A DNA stretch of 64,000 bases. Origin: Kibdelosporangium persicum (GTDB lineage Bacteria; Actinomycetota; Actinomycetes; Mycobacteriales; Pseudonocardiaceae). Below the pieces are notes generated by a model, which did no database searches, was not told the origin of the DNA, and saw only the letters and a program-made list of their open reading frames with translations. Location: positions 1 to 64,000 of the forward strand of contig NZ_JAAATY010000045.1 in the NCBI RefSeq assembly GCF_013280595.1. The letters run 5' to 3'. This document shows positions 1 to 6,716 of this stretch, in pieces (within the stretch, counting starts at the first letter, position 1; the number at the start of each line of letters is the position of its first letter). Position numbers and translations under genes: made by a program.

Positions 1-113
1 TGTTGGACACCACACCCGAGGAACTACAGGGCTGGCTACGCCGTCACGGCGAACAACCCGACACCTGGACACGTCCCGGTGGCCCCTCGTCAACGGACAC
101 GACCAACCTCTGA
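1..113 (+). CDS. C-terminal end of an unidentified protein (partial)
   Basis: The window opens inside a reading frame (codons in phase with position 3) that ends at TGA 111-113. The visible 36 residues are polar and include a WLRRHGEQPDTW stretch; no family is recognisable. The gene precedes the 196-666 and DUF2637 genes on the same strand, so it probably belongs to the same conjugative-element operon. Confidence 0.5.
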   Translation, partial: LDTTPEELQGWLRRHGEQPDTWTRPGGPSSTDTTNL

Positions 114-195
114 ACCTCACCCACTGTCCACACACGACCCCGGCGCCCTGGTCACAGTGACCACGGCGCCGGGGACTGGACGGGAGATCCCAGCC

Positions 196-666
196 ATGAC
201 CAACACATCCACCAACCCCGCTCCCACGCCACGGCACAACCCCACCGACAACACCCAACCCAACCACGAGAAGATCCGCAGCCCGCACCACATCCCGTCC
301 CAAGCGGTCAGTTCCCTGCTACAGCAGTGGTCCGAAATCAGCCATCGAACCTTCATCGCCCACCACTCACCTGAAATGGACGTCAGTCCCGACGACTTGT
401 TCGCCGAGTTGGCCTACAGCGCGCGAATCGCACGAGAAATCACCGCAAGCCGCTGGTGCGTCGTCGCCGAACTGCTTCGCGCAGGCGCCGTCGAGTCCTG
501 GACCGACGTCGCTACCGCAATGGACATCACCGAAACAGAAGCGCGCAGCGGATTCCACGCCTGGATCACCGACCAGATCAATCTACGACGCTGGTCGGGC
601 ACCCTCGGACTCACCGACACCCACGCCCGCGAACTGTCCATGCTCGCCCAGGCGGTGGCCCAGTGA
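196..666 (+). CDS. Hypothetical protein, predicted DNA-binding-like, mobile-element operon
   Basis: This 156-residue protein starts at ATG 196, behind a GGGAGAT Shine-Dalgarno-like stretch; a longer frame from 79 has no ribosome site. Residues 1-40 are Pro/Thr/Asn-rich and disordered. The rest looks helical, with a possible helix-turn-helix around 105-140 (motifs SWTDVATAMDI and EARSGFHAWI). Its TGA overlaps the GTG of the next gene as GTGA, so the two are probably translationally coupled. Small proteins of this kind sit next to DUF2637 membrane proteins in actinomycete integrative elements. The function is unknown and the HTH is only a guess. Confidence 0.7.
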   Translation: MTNTSTNPAPTPRHNPTDNTQPNHEKIRSPHHIPSQAVSSLLQQWSEISHRTFIAHHSPEMDVSPDDLFAELAYSARIAREITASRWCVVAELLRAGAVESWTDVATAMDITETEARSGFHAWITDQINLRRWSGTLGLTDTHARELSMLAQAVAQ

Positions 667-1619
667 CCACCGCGCCCTCCTCGGCACCCGACACCGAAGC
701 CGACACGGCCACCGCTCCCAACACCGCGCAAATCCACCTCGACACCCCGGACCATCAGCCACAGAACACCATCACGGCCGACCCACCCCACGCCATCGCA
801 CCGGCAAAAGCACGCAACGCCGTCCAGGTGACCACCGTCGCCGCGGTCAGCGTCGTTGCCGCAGTGGCCGCAGTCGTCAGTTTCATGCACATGTACGAAC
901 TCGCCGCACGCGCCGGTGAAGGATGGCGCGCGTGGCTCGTGCCGCTCGCGATCGATGGCCTTGTCGTCGCAGCAAGCATGACCATGGTCGTGCGGCGCCG
1001 TGCCGGCATGAAAGCCGGTTGGCTGGCCTGGACCAGCATGCTCCTCGGGATCTCCGCATCACTCGCCGCCAACATCGCCGCAGCCCAACCCACCCTCATC
1101 GGCAGAGCCGTAGCCGCCTGGCCACCCATCGCCCTACTCCTGGCCTACGAACTACTCATGAACCAATTCCACACCACCAGCACACGAACCACCGCCCACC
1201 CCCAACCGACATCAGCACCAATCACCACCCTGCCACCAGGCAAACCGACCACGGCAACCCACCGTGCCACCCTGCCATCAGACGCAGCATCCACGGCAGG
1301 ACACACCAGCCACAACACAACGCCAGCAGCTGACACACCACACAACTCACCCCCCGCAACAGCGACCACGACGGCACCCGCACCGGCCCTAACAGCCGTC
1401 CCCAACCGTGACGAGGACAACGGCGCAGCCATCCGACAAGCCGCCCGACAGCGCTACCTCACCACCCTCAACGACGGCCTACCCTGCACCGGCCGAGAAC
1501 TCGCCGATATGTACGGCATGAGCGAACGATGGGGCCGCTACCAAATCCGGGCCGCCCGCCGCACCCACCTAACGCCTCTCCACCAACCACACGACCCATC
1601 ACACCGTGCCTGGGATTGA
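663..1619 (+). CDS. DUF2637 membrane protein (SpdB-like conjugation/spread protein)
   Basis: The start is GTG 663, overlapping the previous stop; the longer frame from 456 is a shadow. The 318-residue protein has a disordered N-terminus, then four hydrophobic segments (about 55-78, 90-106, 116-136, 145-165) with MHMYELA after the first. This is the pattern of DUF2637 proteins, which accompany FtsK-type Tra proteins in actinomycete plasmids and AICEs and are linked to mycelial spread. A long Pro/Thr/Ala linker leads to a C-terminal HTH-like segment (CTGRELADMYGMSERWGRYQ), so it may also bind DNA. A second DUF2637 gene lies at 38.4 kb. Confidence 0.8.
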   Translation: MTTAPSSAPDTEADTATAPNTAQIHLDTPDHQPQNTITADPPHAIAPAKARNAVQVTTVAAVSVVAAVAAVVSFMHMYELAARAGEGWRAWLVPLAIDGLVVAASMTMVVRRRAGMKAGWLAWTSMLLGISASLAANIAAAQPTLIGRAVAAWPPIALLLAYELLMNQFHTTSTRTTAHPQPTSAPITTLPPGKPTTATHRATLPSDAASTAGHTSHNTTPAADTPHNSPPATATTTAPAPALTAVPNRDEDNGAAIRQAARQRYLTTLNDGLPCTGRELADMYGMSERWGRYQIRAARRTHLTPLHQPHDPSHRAWD

Positions 1620-1669
1620 CTCGATTTGACAGACACGCGTATCCGGTCATCGGTGCCGCCAGGCTCGCA

Positions 1670-1948
1670 TCATGGCCAGTCAGCGTCGTCGGCCGTGACG
1701 TCTGCCAACAGGTCGTAGGCGCCCGCGACGATGACCAAGGGGCGGCCACGCCCGCGGGCGCCTAGGCCAGTCTCGTCGCCCGTGGCGACGGCCGCCCTGA
1801 GCTGCGCCATGAGGGATGGGCCGACGTGCCGAGTGACGGTGTCATCATCCCTGGCTATGGCGACTGTCTGGGGGTCGATGAGGTCCCGGGTGTGCTCACG
1901 AGGCCTCTGTCGGGCGTCGACGAGCAGCCGGGCGTCAAGCGTGCTCAT
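1670..1948 (-). CDS. Small phage-type protein, possibly C-terminally truncated
   Basis: This 92-residue frame begins with ATG 1948. The order 'V..SLMAQLRAAV' then 'RGRGRPLVI.A.AYDLLADV' resembles small actinobacteriophage/prophage proteins with a short LLxQLRxAV segment before a Gly/Arg-rich turn and a 'DLLxxI' helix. Those are usually longer, so this copy may be truncated at its C-terminus. It is the last gene of the minus-strand block running from 4404 down. The assignment is by pattern memory only. Confidence 0.5.
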   Translation of the reverse strand: MSTLDARLLVDARQRPREHTRDLIDPQTVAIARDDDTVTRHVGPSLMAQLRAAVATGDETGLGARGRGRPLVIVAGAYDLLADVTADDADWP

Positions 1949-1967
1949 TGACGCCCATCATGCAGCG

Positions 1968-2405
1968 CTAGGGCGACGTGCCGCCATCTATCGGCGGCCC
2001 GGAATCTTTGTATCGCTTGGCCGCCTCGCAGCCGCTGTGCGTGAGTCTGACGCGCGACTGGCGGGCACGCTGTACGAAGCCGCACAGTTCTAAGTGGCCG
2101 ATACGCCGGTCCATGTCATCGTATGAAACGTTCATAAGCTTTCGTAGTTCCGCAATTGTCATCGCCCGCGACGGATCTAGGACGATAAGCACGGCCGCTA
2201 CCTCTTGAGGCATTTTACACTGGCGCGGTCTGTTTTTGGCTGCGCGCATTTCCACGCCCGCCCACCAAAGCGCCCCTTGCACTACGGCGCGGGAGAACTG
2301 CGAACTTTCGGCGATCTGCTGCACCGACTCTCCGCGATCCGTATAGCGTCGTGCCCAATCATGCGCGAACACTTGCCACGCGGGCACTTCATGCCGTTCA
2401 GCCAT
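1968..2405 (-). CDS. Two-module HTH/winged-helix protein (paralogue of 2430-2966)
   Basis: This 145-residue protein begins WQVFAHDWARRYTDRGESVQ and has a first HTH (IAESSQFSRAVVQGALWWAG, about 30-50). A second winged-helix follows (about 68-130: MTIAELRKLMNVSYDDMDRR, then RVRLTHSGCEAAKRY). The layout matches the neighbouring 178-residue protein, so the two arose by duplication. Each module looks DNA-binding. It is likely a regulator, or a sequence-specific element of the mobile DNA; the target is unknown. Twenty-four bases separate it from the upstream paralogue. Confidence 0.75.
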   Translation of the reverse strand: MAERHEVPAWQVFAHDWARRYTDRGESVQQIAESSQFSRAVVQGALWWAGVEMRAAKNRPRQCKMPQEVAAVLIVLDPSRAMTIAELRKLMNVSYDDMDRRIGHLELCGFVQRARQSRVRLTHSGCEAAKRYKDSGPPIDGGTSP

Positions 2406-2429
2406 CGGTCTTCGGCGGGTACGTCATCG

Positions 2430-2966
2430 TCACTTCCCGCGCCGTCTTGCTCGATCGTCCCAAGCGGCACGGTCCGTCGCGAACACGGACCCTTTTATAG
2501 GCCGGTAGATGTCGGGGGCAGGCTCTGTTTTCACCGCTTCTTGGCCACTAGCGGTTATTTTATACCACCCTACGCGATCGACAACTGACTTCTCAGCATA
2601 TCCGCGCATCTCTAGCGTGCGCGCCCCGACCTGCACGTCATTAGCGGTGCTAGTGACATAATCCCGGATCTCGCGAATCCGAAACCGTCTTTCCTGCGAG
2701 TTGAGCACGTGGAGTACTGCCCAAGCTGCCTTAGTCATCATCGCTTGACGGACAGCCGCATCCGGATGGCGGGGCGTTCGTGGCCGTCCAGCGCGGCCCC
2801 CTGGTGGCGGAATGTCCGCGCCCGCTTCGATCAACGCCGTGCGAACGGTTCCGAAGGAGAACCCGCTATCTTTGGCTATCTTGCGTATGGAATCACCTTT
2901 CCCGTCGTCATAGAGGATTCGCCAGCTATTCATATGTTCGCGCCATTCGTAGTTCCCACGTGCCAT
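2430..2966 (-). CDS. Two-module HTH/winged-helix protein
   Basis: This 178-residue protein starts at ATG 2966 with a good AAGGTGAG ribosome site. An internal ATG at 2933 overlaps the upstream stop as ATGA, but the N-terminal 11 residues align with the paralogue at 1968-2405, which favours 2966. A first HTH at about 25-45 (SIRKIAKDSGFSFGTVRTAL) is followed by a winged-helix at about 75-145 (LHVLNSQERRFRIREIRDYV, RTLEMRGYAEK) and a basic tail. The gene overlaps the upstream zinc-ribbon gene by 37 bases. Confidence 0.75.
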   Translation of the reverse strand: MARGNYEWREHMNSWRILYDDGKGDSIRKIAKDSGFSFGTVRTALIEAGADIPPPGGRAGRPRTPRHPDAAVRQAMMTKAAWAVLHVLNSQERRFRIREIRDYVTSTANDVQVGARTLEMRGYAEKSVVDRVGWYKITASGQEAVKTEPAPDIYRPIKGSVFATDRAAWDDRARRRGK

Positions 2967-3199
2967 TTTCTCACCTTCTCATTCTGTGATCGCCGTGCTT
3001 GTCCCCTGCCACCTGACGGCAGGGTTCCGTAGTGCCATATGCCCTCTGTCACTGGGCACCTGTATGCGTTGAGCGGCTGCCCGAGGTGGTGACGGCGGCT
3101 GGCGCTTCGGGCGGCCGTGCGGCTCGTATACGAGCCTTTACCGCACCATTCGCATGTTGCGACCGGGTGGTACAGTTTGAAGTTGCTGGCGCATGCCAT
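2930..3199 (-). CDS. Small Cys-rich (zinc-ribbon-like) protein
   Basis: This 89-residue protein starts at ATG 3199 with GGGAGG 8-13 bases upstream; the longer frame to 3331 lacks such a site. It contains CEWCGKG, then RTAARSASRRHH, then a YRCP...IWHYG motif. That layout of CxxC followed by a later Cys and WH is common in small actinobacterial and phage proteins of unknown function that probably bind zinc. Its 3' end overlaps the next HTH gene. The function is unknown. Confidence 0.7.
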   Translation of the reverse strand: MACASNFKLYHPVATCEWCGKGSYTSRTAARSASRRHHLGQPLNAYRCPVTEGIWHYGTLPSGGRGQARRSQNEKVRKWHVGTTNGANI

Positions 3200-3248
3200 A
3201 GTTGGTGAACCTCCCGCACACATAATGCGTCCGGGAGGGGTGCGGCGG

Positions 3249-3659
3249 CTAGGTGCGTGGTTCGCCGAATACGTCGGCTTTCTTCGGCAGTCGCACCGAC
3301 TGGTAGGGCCGATGGTTCGGCAAGCTGACAATGACGATCAGCGCTGTCAGGGACAGGTATTCCACGTCTTCAGGCGCATGGCTGGTGATCAAGCGGGCCA
3401 CGTGCATACCAAGTTCTGTCAGCGTGAAGTACTTTTGACCGTTTATTCCGCGGAATGAGACGAGGTTTCGTGACTGCAAGTATCTTAGGCTTTCAAGTAC
3501 AAAACTAAGGTCTTCGCCGGCCAGTGCGTCTGCGATCATGGCACCATCCATTGCCCATCCACCATGGAAAAGCGTTACGAGGATACGATGGGTCTTCAAC
3601 GTACGTTCCGCATGGAACCGCTTAAAACTCCACGCAATGGGCGGCTCTTCGTTGCTCAT
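3249..3659 (-). CDS. Winged-helix protein
   Basis: Start ATG 3659 overlaps the upstream TGA (TGATG) and has AGGGA at a spacing of seven; GTG 3662 is an alternative. The 136-residue protein has a winged-helix fold by pattern at about 20-75: LKTHRILVTLFHGGWAMDGA, then FVLESLRYLQSRNLVSF, then FTLTELGMHVARLI. It is the third of four such proteins in this operon. No catalytic motif is seen. It is probably a small DNA-binding regulator. Confidence 0.7.
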   Translation of the reverse strand: MSNEEPPIAWSFKRFHAERTLKTHRILVTLFHGGWAMDGAMIADALAGEDLSFVLESLRYLQSRNLVSFRGINGQKYFTLTELGMHVARLITSHAPEDVEYLSLTALIVIVSLPNHRPYQSVRLPKKADVFGEPRT

Positions 3660-4267
3660 CACCTAATCCCTGAGTTTCGCTTACGCTTCGCAAGCTCGTC
3701 GGTTGCCGCCGTGTAGCCGCTACTGGTCAACACGTAAGTCGGCCCGGGAGTGTCAGACTGTTCGTCGGATTTTTCACACGGTTTCATCACTGGCCTGTTA
3801 ACGAGGCCGTTTTCGATCATTGTGGCAAGGGCTCTGAACAACGCGTGTGGCGCCAAGCGGGTTTCGGCTTCAATGACGGAAGGTGTGGCACCACCAGGCT
3901 TGTCCACGAGCGCCACAAGTATTTTAGGAAAGCTTTCGCTAACCTCTACCTGGGCAACGACAGGCGCCTGCGACCCATTGGCGGCTGACAGACATTCTTT
4001 GAGGGACCTACCCGCGTATTCGATAGGCATGGCATAGAGTAGTCGTACAACCTTTGTGCCATTCTCCGTGGGCGCAAAGCTGGGTGTGTCAGTGTCGCCG
4101 TTAATGCGGGACACAAAGCCTTGGGTCTCAGCAGAACGCAAACTGGCGCGGACCGATTCGTCACGTACGCCGTGCAGCTTTCCTGTCAACTCTTGGAAGG
4201 TGATTGGCGCGTCTGCCTGCGCAAGTTTCATCACCACTTGCTGAGTAAGCGTGAACGGTTTGCTCAC
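3659..4267 (-). CDS. Tandem winged-helix protein
   Basis: The start is GTG 4267, which overlaps the stop of the upstream 46-residue gene as GTGA; the frame extends to 4306 but has no better start. The 202-residue protein carries two winged-helix units: about 5-70 (QQVVMKLAQADAPITFQELT, RSAETQGFVSRI, PTENGTKVVRLL) and about 105-190 (FPKILVALVDKPGGATPSV, IENGLVNRP, LTSSGYTAATDEL). It is the largest protein of the winged-helix cluster. The tandem layout suggests binding to repeated half-sites. Confidence 0.75.
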   Translation of the reverse strand: MSKPFTLTQQVVMKLAQADAPITFQELTGKLHGVRDESVRASLRSAETQGFVSRINGDTDTPSFAPTENGTKVVRLLYAMPIEYAGRSLKECLSAANGSQAPVVAQVEVSESFPKILVALVDKPGGATPSVIEAETRLAPHALFRALATMIENGLVNRPVMKPCEKSDEQSDTPGPTYVLTSSGYTAATDELAKRKRNSGIR

Positions 4268-4404
4268 CGTACTGCCCCCGGTGCGCATCGTGTGCCGGGA
4301 TCGCACCAGGCTGGCGGCGCGGCCACCCTGACAGGATGGACGTTGTCAGCGGTAAGCGTGACCGCCAGGGCGACAGTGGTCGCCGCTACTAGTATCCGGT
4401 GCAT
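4264..4404 (-). CDS. 46-residue predicted secreted peptide or lipoprotein-like leader
   Basis: From ATG 4404 the frame reads a basic start (MHRILVAATTVALAVTL) typical of a signal peptide, then a short mature part with two cysteines (PAWCDPGTRCAPGAVR). It ends in GTGA overlap with the tandem winged-helix gene, which argues that it is translated. It has no strong Shine-Dalgarno. It heads the winged-helix operon and lies just downstream of the large inverted repeats. It could be an exported peptide or merely a leader ORF. Confidence 0.45.
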   Translation of the reverse strand: MHRILVAATTVALAVTLTADNVHPVRVAAPPAWCDPGTRCAPGAVR

Positions 4405-4441
4405 AACGCGCTCTCGATCCCGTGAACAGTGCTTAGAAAGG

Positions 4442-4549
4442 CCCTTCCAAGGACGGAAACGCAGAAACGGCTACCCGGTATCGCGTCGGGATCATGACCG
4501 CTCTTCGCCACAAGAAGAGTGAAGGCGTTAACGCCCGTCCTTGGAAGGG
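4442..4549. repeat. 15-bp perfect inverted repeat with nested hairpin
   Basis: CCCTTCCAAGGACGG at 4442-4456 is the exact reverse complement of 4535-4549, with a 78-base spacer. Inside the spacer CTCTTC (4501-4506) pairs with GAAGAG (4514-4519). It lies in the non-coding stretch upstream of the 4404 gene. It could be an origin, a transfer origin, a recombinase site or a folded leader RNA; nothing in the sequence decides between these. Confidence 0.7.
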
Positions 4550-4620
4550 TGTTTGTGACCGGTCGCCTGGACATTGGGCTACCGGCCACGGTCGGGGCGC
4601 TGGGAGGGAAGGGCGCCCCT

Positions 4621-4717
4621 CTTTGACAGCCGATTGATCGCGGCAAACCGGCTGTCAAAGTTGGAAGGCCGATGGCAGGGCTGAATGGTCTGCTGGGGTG
4701 TGCACCCGCCATCGGCC
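4621..4717. repeat. Two further perfect hairpins in the same non-coding stretch
   Basis: CTTTGACAGCCG (4621-4632) pairs perfectly with 4649-4660 around a 16-base loop. GGCCGATGGC (4667-4676) pairs with 4708-4717. They sit just past the 3' end of the 4729-4962 gene, so one may end its transcription. Together with 4442-4549 they make about 280 bases dense in secondary structure and without a convincing gene. Confidence 0.65.
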
Positions 4718-4728
4718 GGTCTGTGGTG

Positions 4729-4962
4729 TCAGCCGCGGCATGTTCGGGCGACGCACTTCACCCGGTCGCGACAAACGCGCATGTTCGTTTGCGGCAACAT
4801 GGGTGGGCTTGGCTTTTCGGCTTCGTCAGGTCGTGCGAACCGGCGATCACACCGCATGCAGCACCGCCCCAAGCGTTGATCTTCGGTGTACTGCTTGCCG
4901 CTGTTGTCGCCCGCGAACCCGCCCATCACGGCTGCGCCGTTCACTGTCTCGGCTGTCGCCAT
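4729..4962 (-). CDS. Small Cys-containing hypothetical protein
   Basis: This 77-residue protein starts at ATG 4962 after a strong GAGAGGAG ribosome site. It has CCMRCDRR at about 34-41 and three more cysteines near the basic C-terminus (CRDRVKCVARTC), suggesting a metal-binding or disulphide fold. It lies 30 bases downstream of the CPBP protease gene on the same strand and is probably co-transcribed with it. The family is not recognised. Confidence 0.6.
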   Translation of the reverse strand: MATAETVNGAAVMGGFAGDNSGKQYTEDQRLGRCCMRCDRRFARPDEAEKPSPPMLPQTNMRVCRDRVKCVARTCRG

Positions 4963-4992
4963 CTACCGGTCTCCTCTCAGTGCGCTGCATGG

Positions 4993-5724
4993 TTACGGAC
5001 GCAATGACGTCGCGATTAGCCCAAAGACGTTGTAGACGTAATGCGCCGCGATCAAGCCTGGCAGGTTGCGATACCTGAACCATAGGAGAACAAACGCGGT
5101 TGCCCAGATGCAGATACTGCCCATGCCCGCGATGCCATAATGGGCGTGGTAGGCGACGCGGGCAGCTATCACGAATGCTGCGATTTCGAAGATGGATCGT
5201 CGCGCCCATGTGAGAACGACGACCACGGCAACCACAACCAGCTCTTCGGGCAGTGCCGACGTAAACACCGCACTAGGCGCAAGGCCGTTGTCAGGCGGAG
5301 CGGGCGCACCAAGCCATATCAGCCCGTTCATCGCCACGAGACCCAAGCCCATTGCGGTTGAGCCAAACATGAATGTGTCCATGAACCGCTTCGCATCGAA
5401 CGGCTTCGTCAAGCCCAACGGGCGAGGCCCCAACACCAACAATGGAACGACTACACCGATGGCAGCCGACACGATGGCACGCAACCACAACACCAGTTGA
5501 TCAGGGGTACCAAGGGCCTGACGGCCTTCCGTCACGATGACGGCAACGCTGACGTAATTGAAGCCCCACACACTCAGTAGCAAGCCACACGCCACGGCGT
5601 AGGCGCGGACCGGCGACGTGCTTTTGACGCGTTCGCTGATCGAATCGTCCACCCAAGTAAGCGGGGCGCCAGCGTCCGGGGGCTTCACGGTGATGACCCG
5701 CTTTAGCCTTTCGATCAGTTGCAT
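4993..5724 (-). CDS. CPBP-family intramembrane metalloprotease-like protein
   Basis: This 243-residue polytopic membrane protein is placed at ATG 5724, with GAGAGGG 12 bases upstream; a TTG at 5736 sits too close to that site. About six hydrophobic segments are visible. Near residue 165 it reads SALPEELVVVAVVV, followed by HAHYGIAG and later LIAAHYVYN. This matches the EE...H...H/N order of CPBP (Abi) proteases, which cleave within membranes and include bacteriocin-immunity and prenyl-processing members. The usual Arg after EExxx is not obvious. It sits in an operon of small mobile-element genes. Confidence 0.8.
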   Translation of the reverse strand: MQLIERLKRVITVKPPDAGAPLTWVDDSISERVKSTSPVRAYAVACGLLLSVWGFNYVSVAVIVTEGRQALGTPDQLVLWLRAIVSAAIGVVVPLLVLGPRPLGLTKPFDAKRFMDTFMFGSTAMGLGLVAMNGLIWLGAPAPPDNGLAPSAVFTSALPEELVVVAVVVVLTWARRSIFEIAAFVIAARVAYHAHYGIAGMGSICIWATAFVLLWFRYRNLPGLIAAHYVYNVFGLIATSLRP

Positions 5725-5776
5725 GTCGGGGGACAACCCTCTCTGTCTTCGCTTGGGGATTGGGTGACGATTTGTG

Positions 5777-5880
5777 AAGGGTCACGACGTCGAGTGCACG
5801 AAGAACCAGCGTGCCGACACCTGCAAGCCGGGGGGCAACGTTGCTGGTGTGACTTAACCGCTGTTGACGTCGTGACCCTT
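5777..5880. repeat. 15-bp perfect inverted repeat, 74-base spacer
   Basis: AAGGGTCACGACGTC at 5777-5791 is the exact reverse complement of 5866-5880. Arm length and spacing closely match the 4442-4549 repeat (15 bp, 78-base spacer), although the sequences differ. The right arm falls in the last codons of the 5854-6117 gene and the left arm ahead of the protease gene. It may be a long-stem terminator/attenuator or a protein-binding site. Confidence 0.7.
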
Positions 5881-6117
5881 GCCTGGGCTGATTAACAGCC
5901 CGGAGCTTTCTAAGACTGCGCGGTAACGCGGAATGAATCGGCGTAAGCAGCTAACCGCGTCGACGCATTGCCTATAGACGTGTGGCGCACCAAAAGACAG
6001 AGGCTCTGCGTCCATGTCGTGCTGAAAGACCACTCGACAGATCGCACATGCCCTACCGTCCAGTTGGGCGTCGTTGAAGTCCAACACGGTGAACGAAGAC
6101 AAAGGGCGCGCAGTCAC
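5854..6117 (-). CDS. Small Cys-rich hypothetical protein
   Basis: GTG 6117 overlaps the upstream stop as GTGA and follows GGGGTGA. The 87-residue product contains GRACAICRVVF (CxxC, about 22-32), then CVDAVSCLRRF, a spacing compatible with one zinc site. It is the third gene of the coupled set 6670-6482, 6485-6114, 6117-5854. Its function is unknown. Confidence 0.65.
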   Translation of the reverse strand: MTARPLSSFTVLDFNDAQLDGRACAICRVVFQHDMDAEPLSFGAPHVYRQCVDAVSCLRRFIPRYRAVLESSGLLISPGKGHDVNSG

Positions 6118-6485
6118 ACTGCATCACCCCGTTGCCCCATGGTGGGGTTCCCAGCGCCAGGGCAGAAACCGGAACCCCACCATGGGTATTGCAGACAAGG
6201 CAACGGCTTAGTTCGCCGAGACAAGGTAATCGGCGGCAACTCGTTGCCCTGCCCACCCCCTAGGGTGCGTACCGCGCGGAAGGCAGACCGGTACACACGC
6301 GGCTCGTCGGGACGGTGCAGCGTCAACCGCGAGCCAACGTTTAGCGGCCATGACGGAAACCCCGCGGGAGATTCAACCGCCATGGCCTTACCCCGCCCTG
6401 ACGCGGTCCCTACTGCCCCGGGGACCGGGGTACCGGGCATTAGAGACACAGCGGGGCGCTTGGTGACGTGAATGTGCATGCTCAT
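6114..6485 (-). CDS. Hypothetical basic protein
   Basis: ATG 6485 overlaps the upstream TGA as ATGA, and its own TGA overlaps the next GTG, so coupling on both sides supports translation. The 123-residue product is Gly/Pro/Arg-rich, contains LTLHRPDEPRVYRSAFRAVR near the middle and matches no known family. A 16-bp perfect hairpin (6136-6151 with 6171-6186) lies inside its 3' end, with outer GTTGCC/GGCAAC pairing. The gene's end may therefore carry an RNA element. Confidence 0.5.
   Translation of the reverse strand: MSMHIHVTKRPAVSLMPGTPVPGAVGTASGRGKAMAVESPAGFPSWPLNVGSRLTLHRPDEPRVYRSAFRAVRTLGGGQGNELPPITLSRRTKPLPCLQYPWWGSGFCPGAGNPTMGQRGDAV
6136..6186. repeat. 16-bp perfect inverted repeat within a coding end
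   Basis: CCCATGGTGGGGTTCC (6136-6151) pairs perfectly with 6171-6186 around 19 bases. An outer GTTGCC (6131-6136) can pair with GGCAAC (6199-6204). It is in the last 25 codons of the 6114-6485 gene. A stem this long would be expected to slow ribosomes or polymerase, or to bind a protein. Confidence 0.65.
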
Positions 6486-6670
6486 CGGCGGGGGCCGCCT
6501 CTCGCACACCCCACTGCAATGAGCGCGACCACGCCAAGCAAGATCAAAATTGCGACGTCACCGGTAACCGGTATCGCGGCTTCACCACTGGCGAGAGCCG
6601 CAAGCGCGGTGTGTACGGAGACGATCACGGTGCAGAGTGTCGAACGGACACAAAAGGACGGCGGGTACAT
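6482..6670 (-). CDS. Small membrane protein
   Basis: ATG 6670 is preferred because the upstream TTG at 6697 sits inside the 6689-6707 palindrome. The 62-residue product has hydrophobic segments at about 11-27 (LCTVIVSVHTALAALA) and 36-56 (GDVAILILLGVVALIAVGC), then a short basic tail. It looks like a two-pass or signal-plus-anchor protein. It heads the operon that runs down to 4729 and starts directly after the XRE gene. Confidence 0.55.
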   Translation of the reverse strand: MYPPSFCVRSTLCTVIVSVHTALAALASGEAAIPVTGDVAILILLGVVALIAVGCARGGPRR

Positions 6671-6688
6671 CGCTGCACCCGCCGTCAG

Positions 6689-6707
6689 GGGGTACAAACT
6701 GTACCCC
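6689..6707. promoter_or_regulatory. Palindrome GGGGTAC-N5-GTACCCC, candidate XRE operator
   Basis: GGGGTAC at 6689-6695 and GTACCCC at 6701-6707 form a perfect palindrome with a 5-base centre. It lies between the XRE gene (stop 6717) and the downstream small-gene operon. Related GTACCC elements (8030-8037 and 8047-8053) lie upstream of the XRE gene itself, which suggests autoregulation and control of the downstream operon. Confidence 0.5.
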
Positions 6708-6716
6708 TTTACGCGT

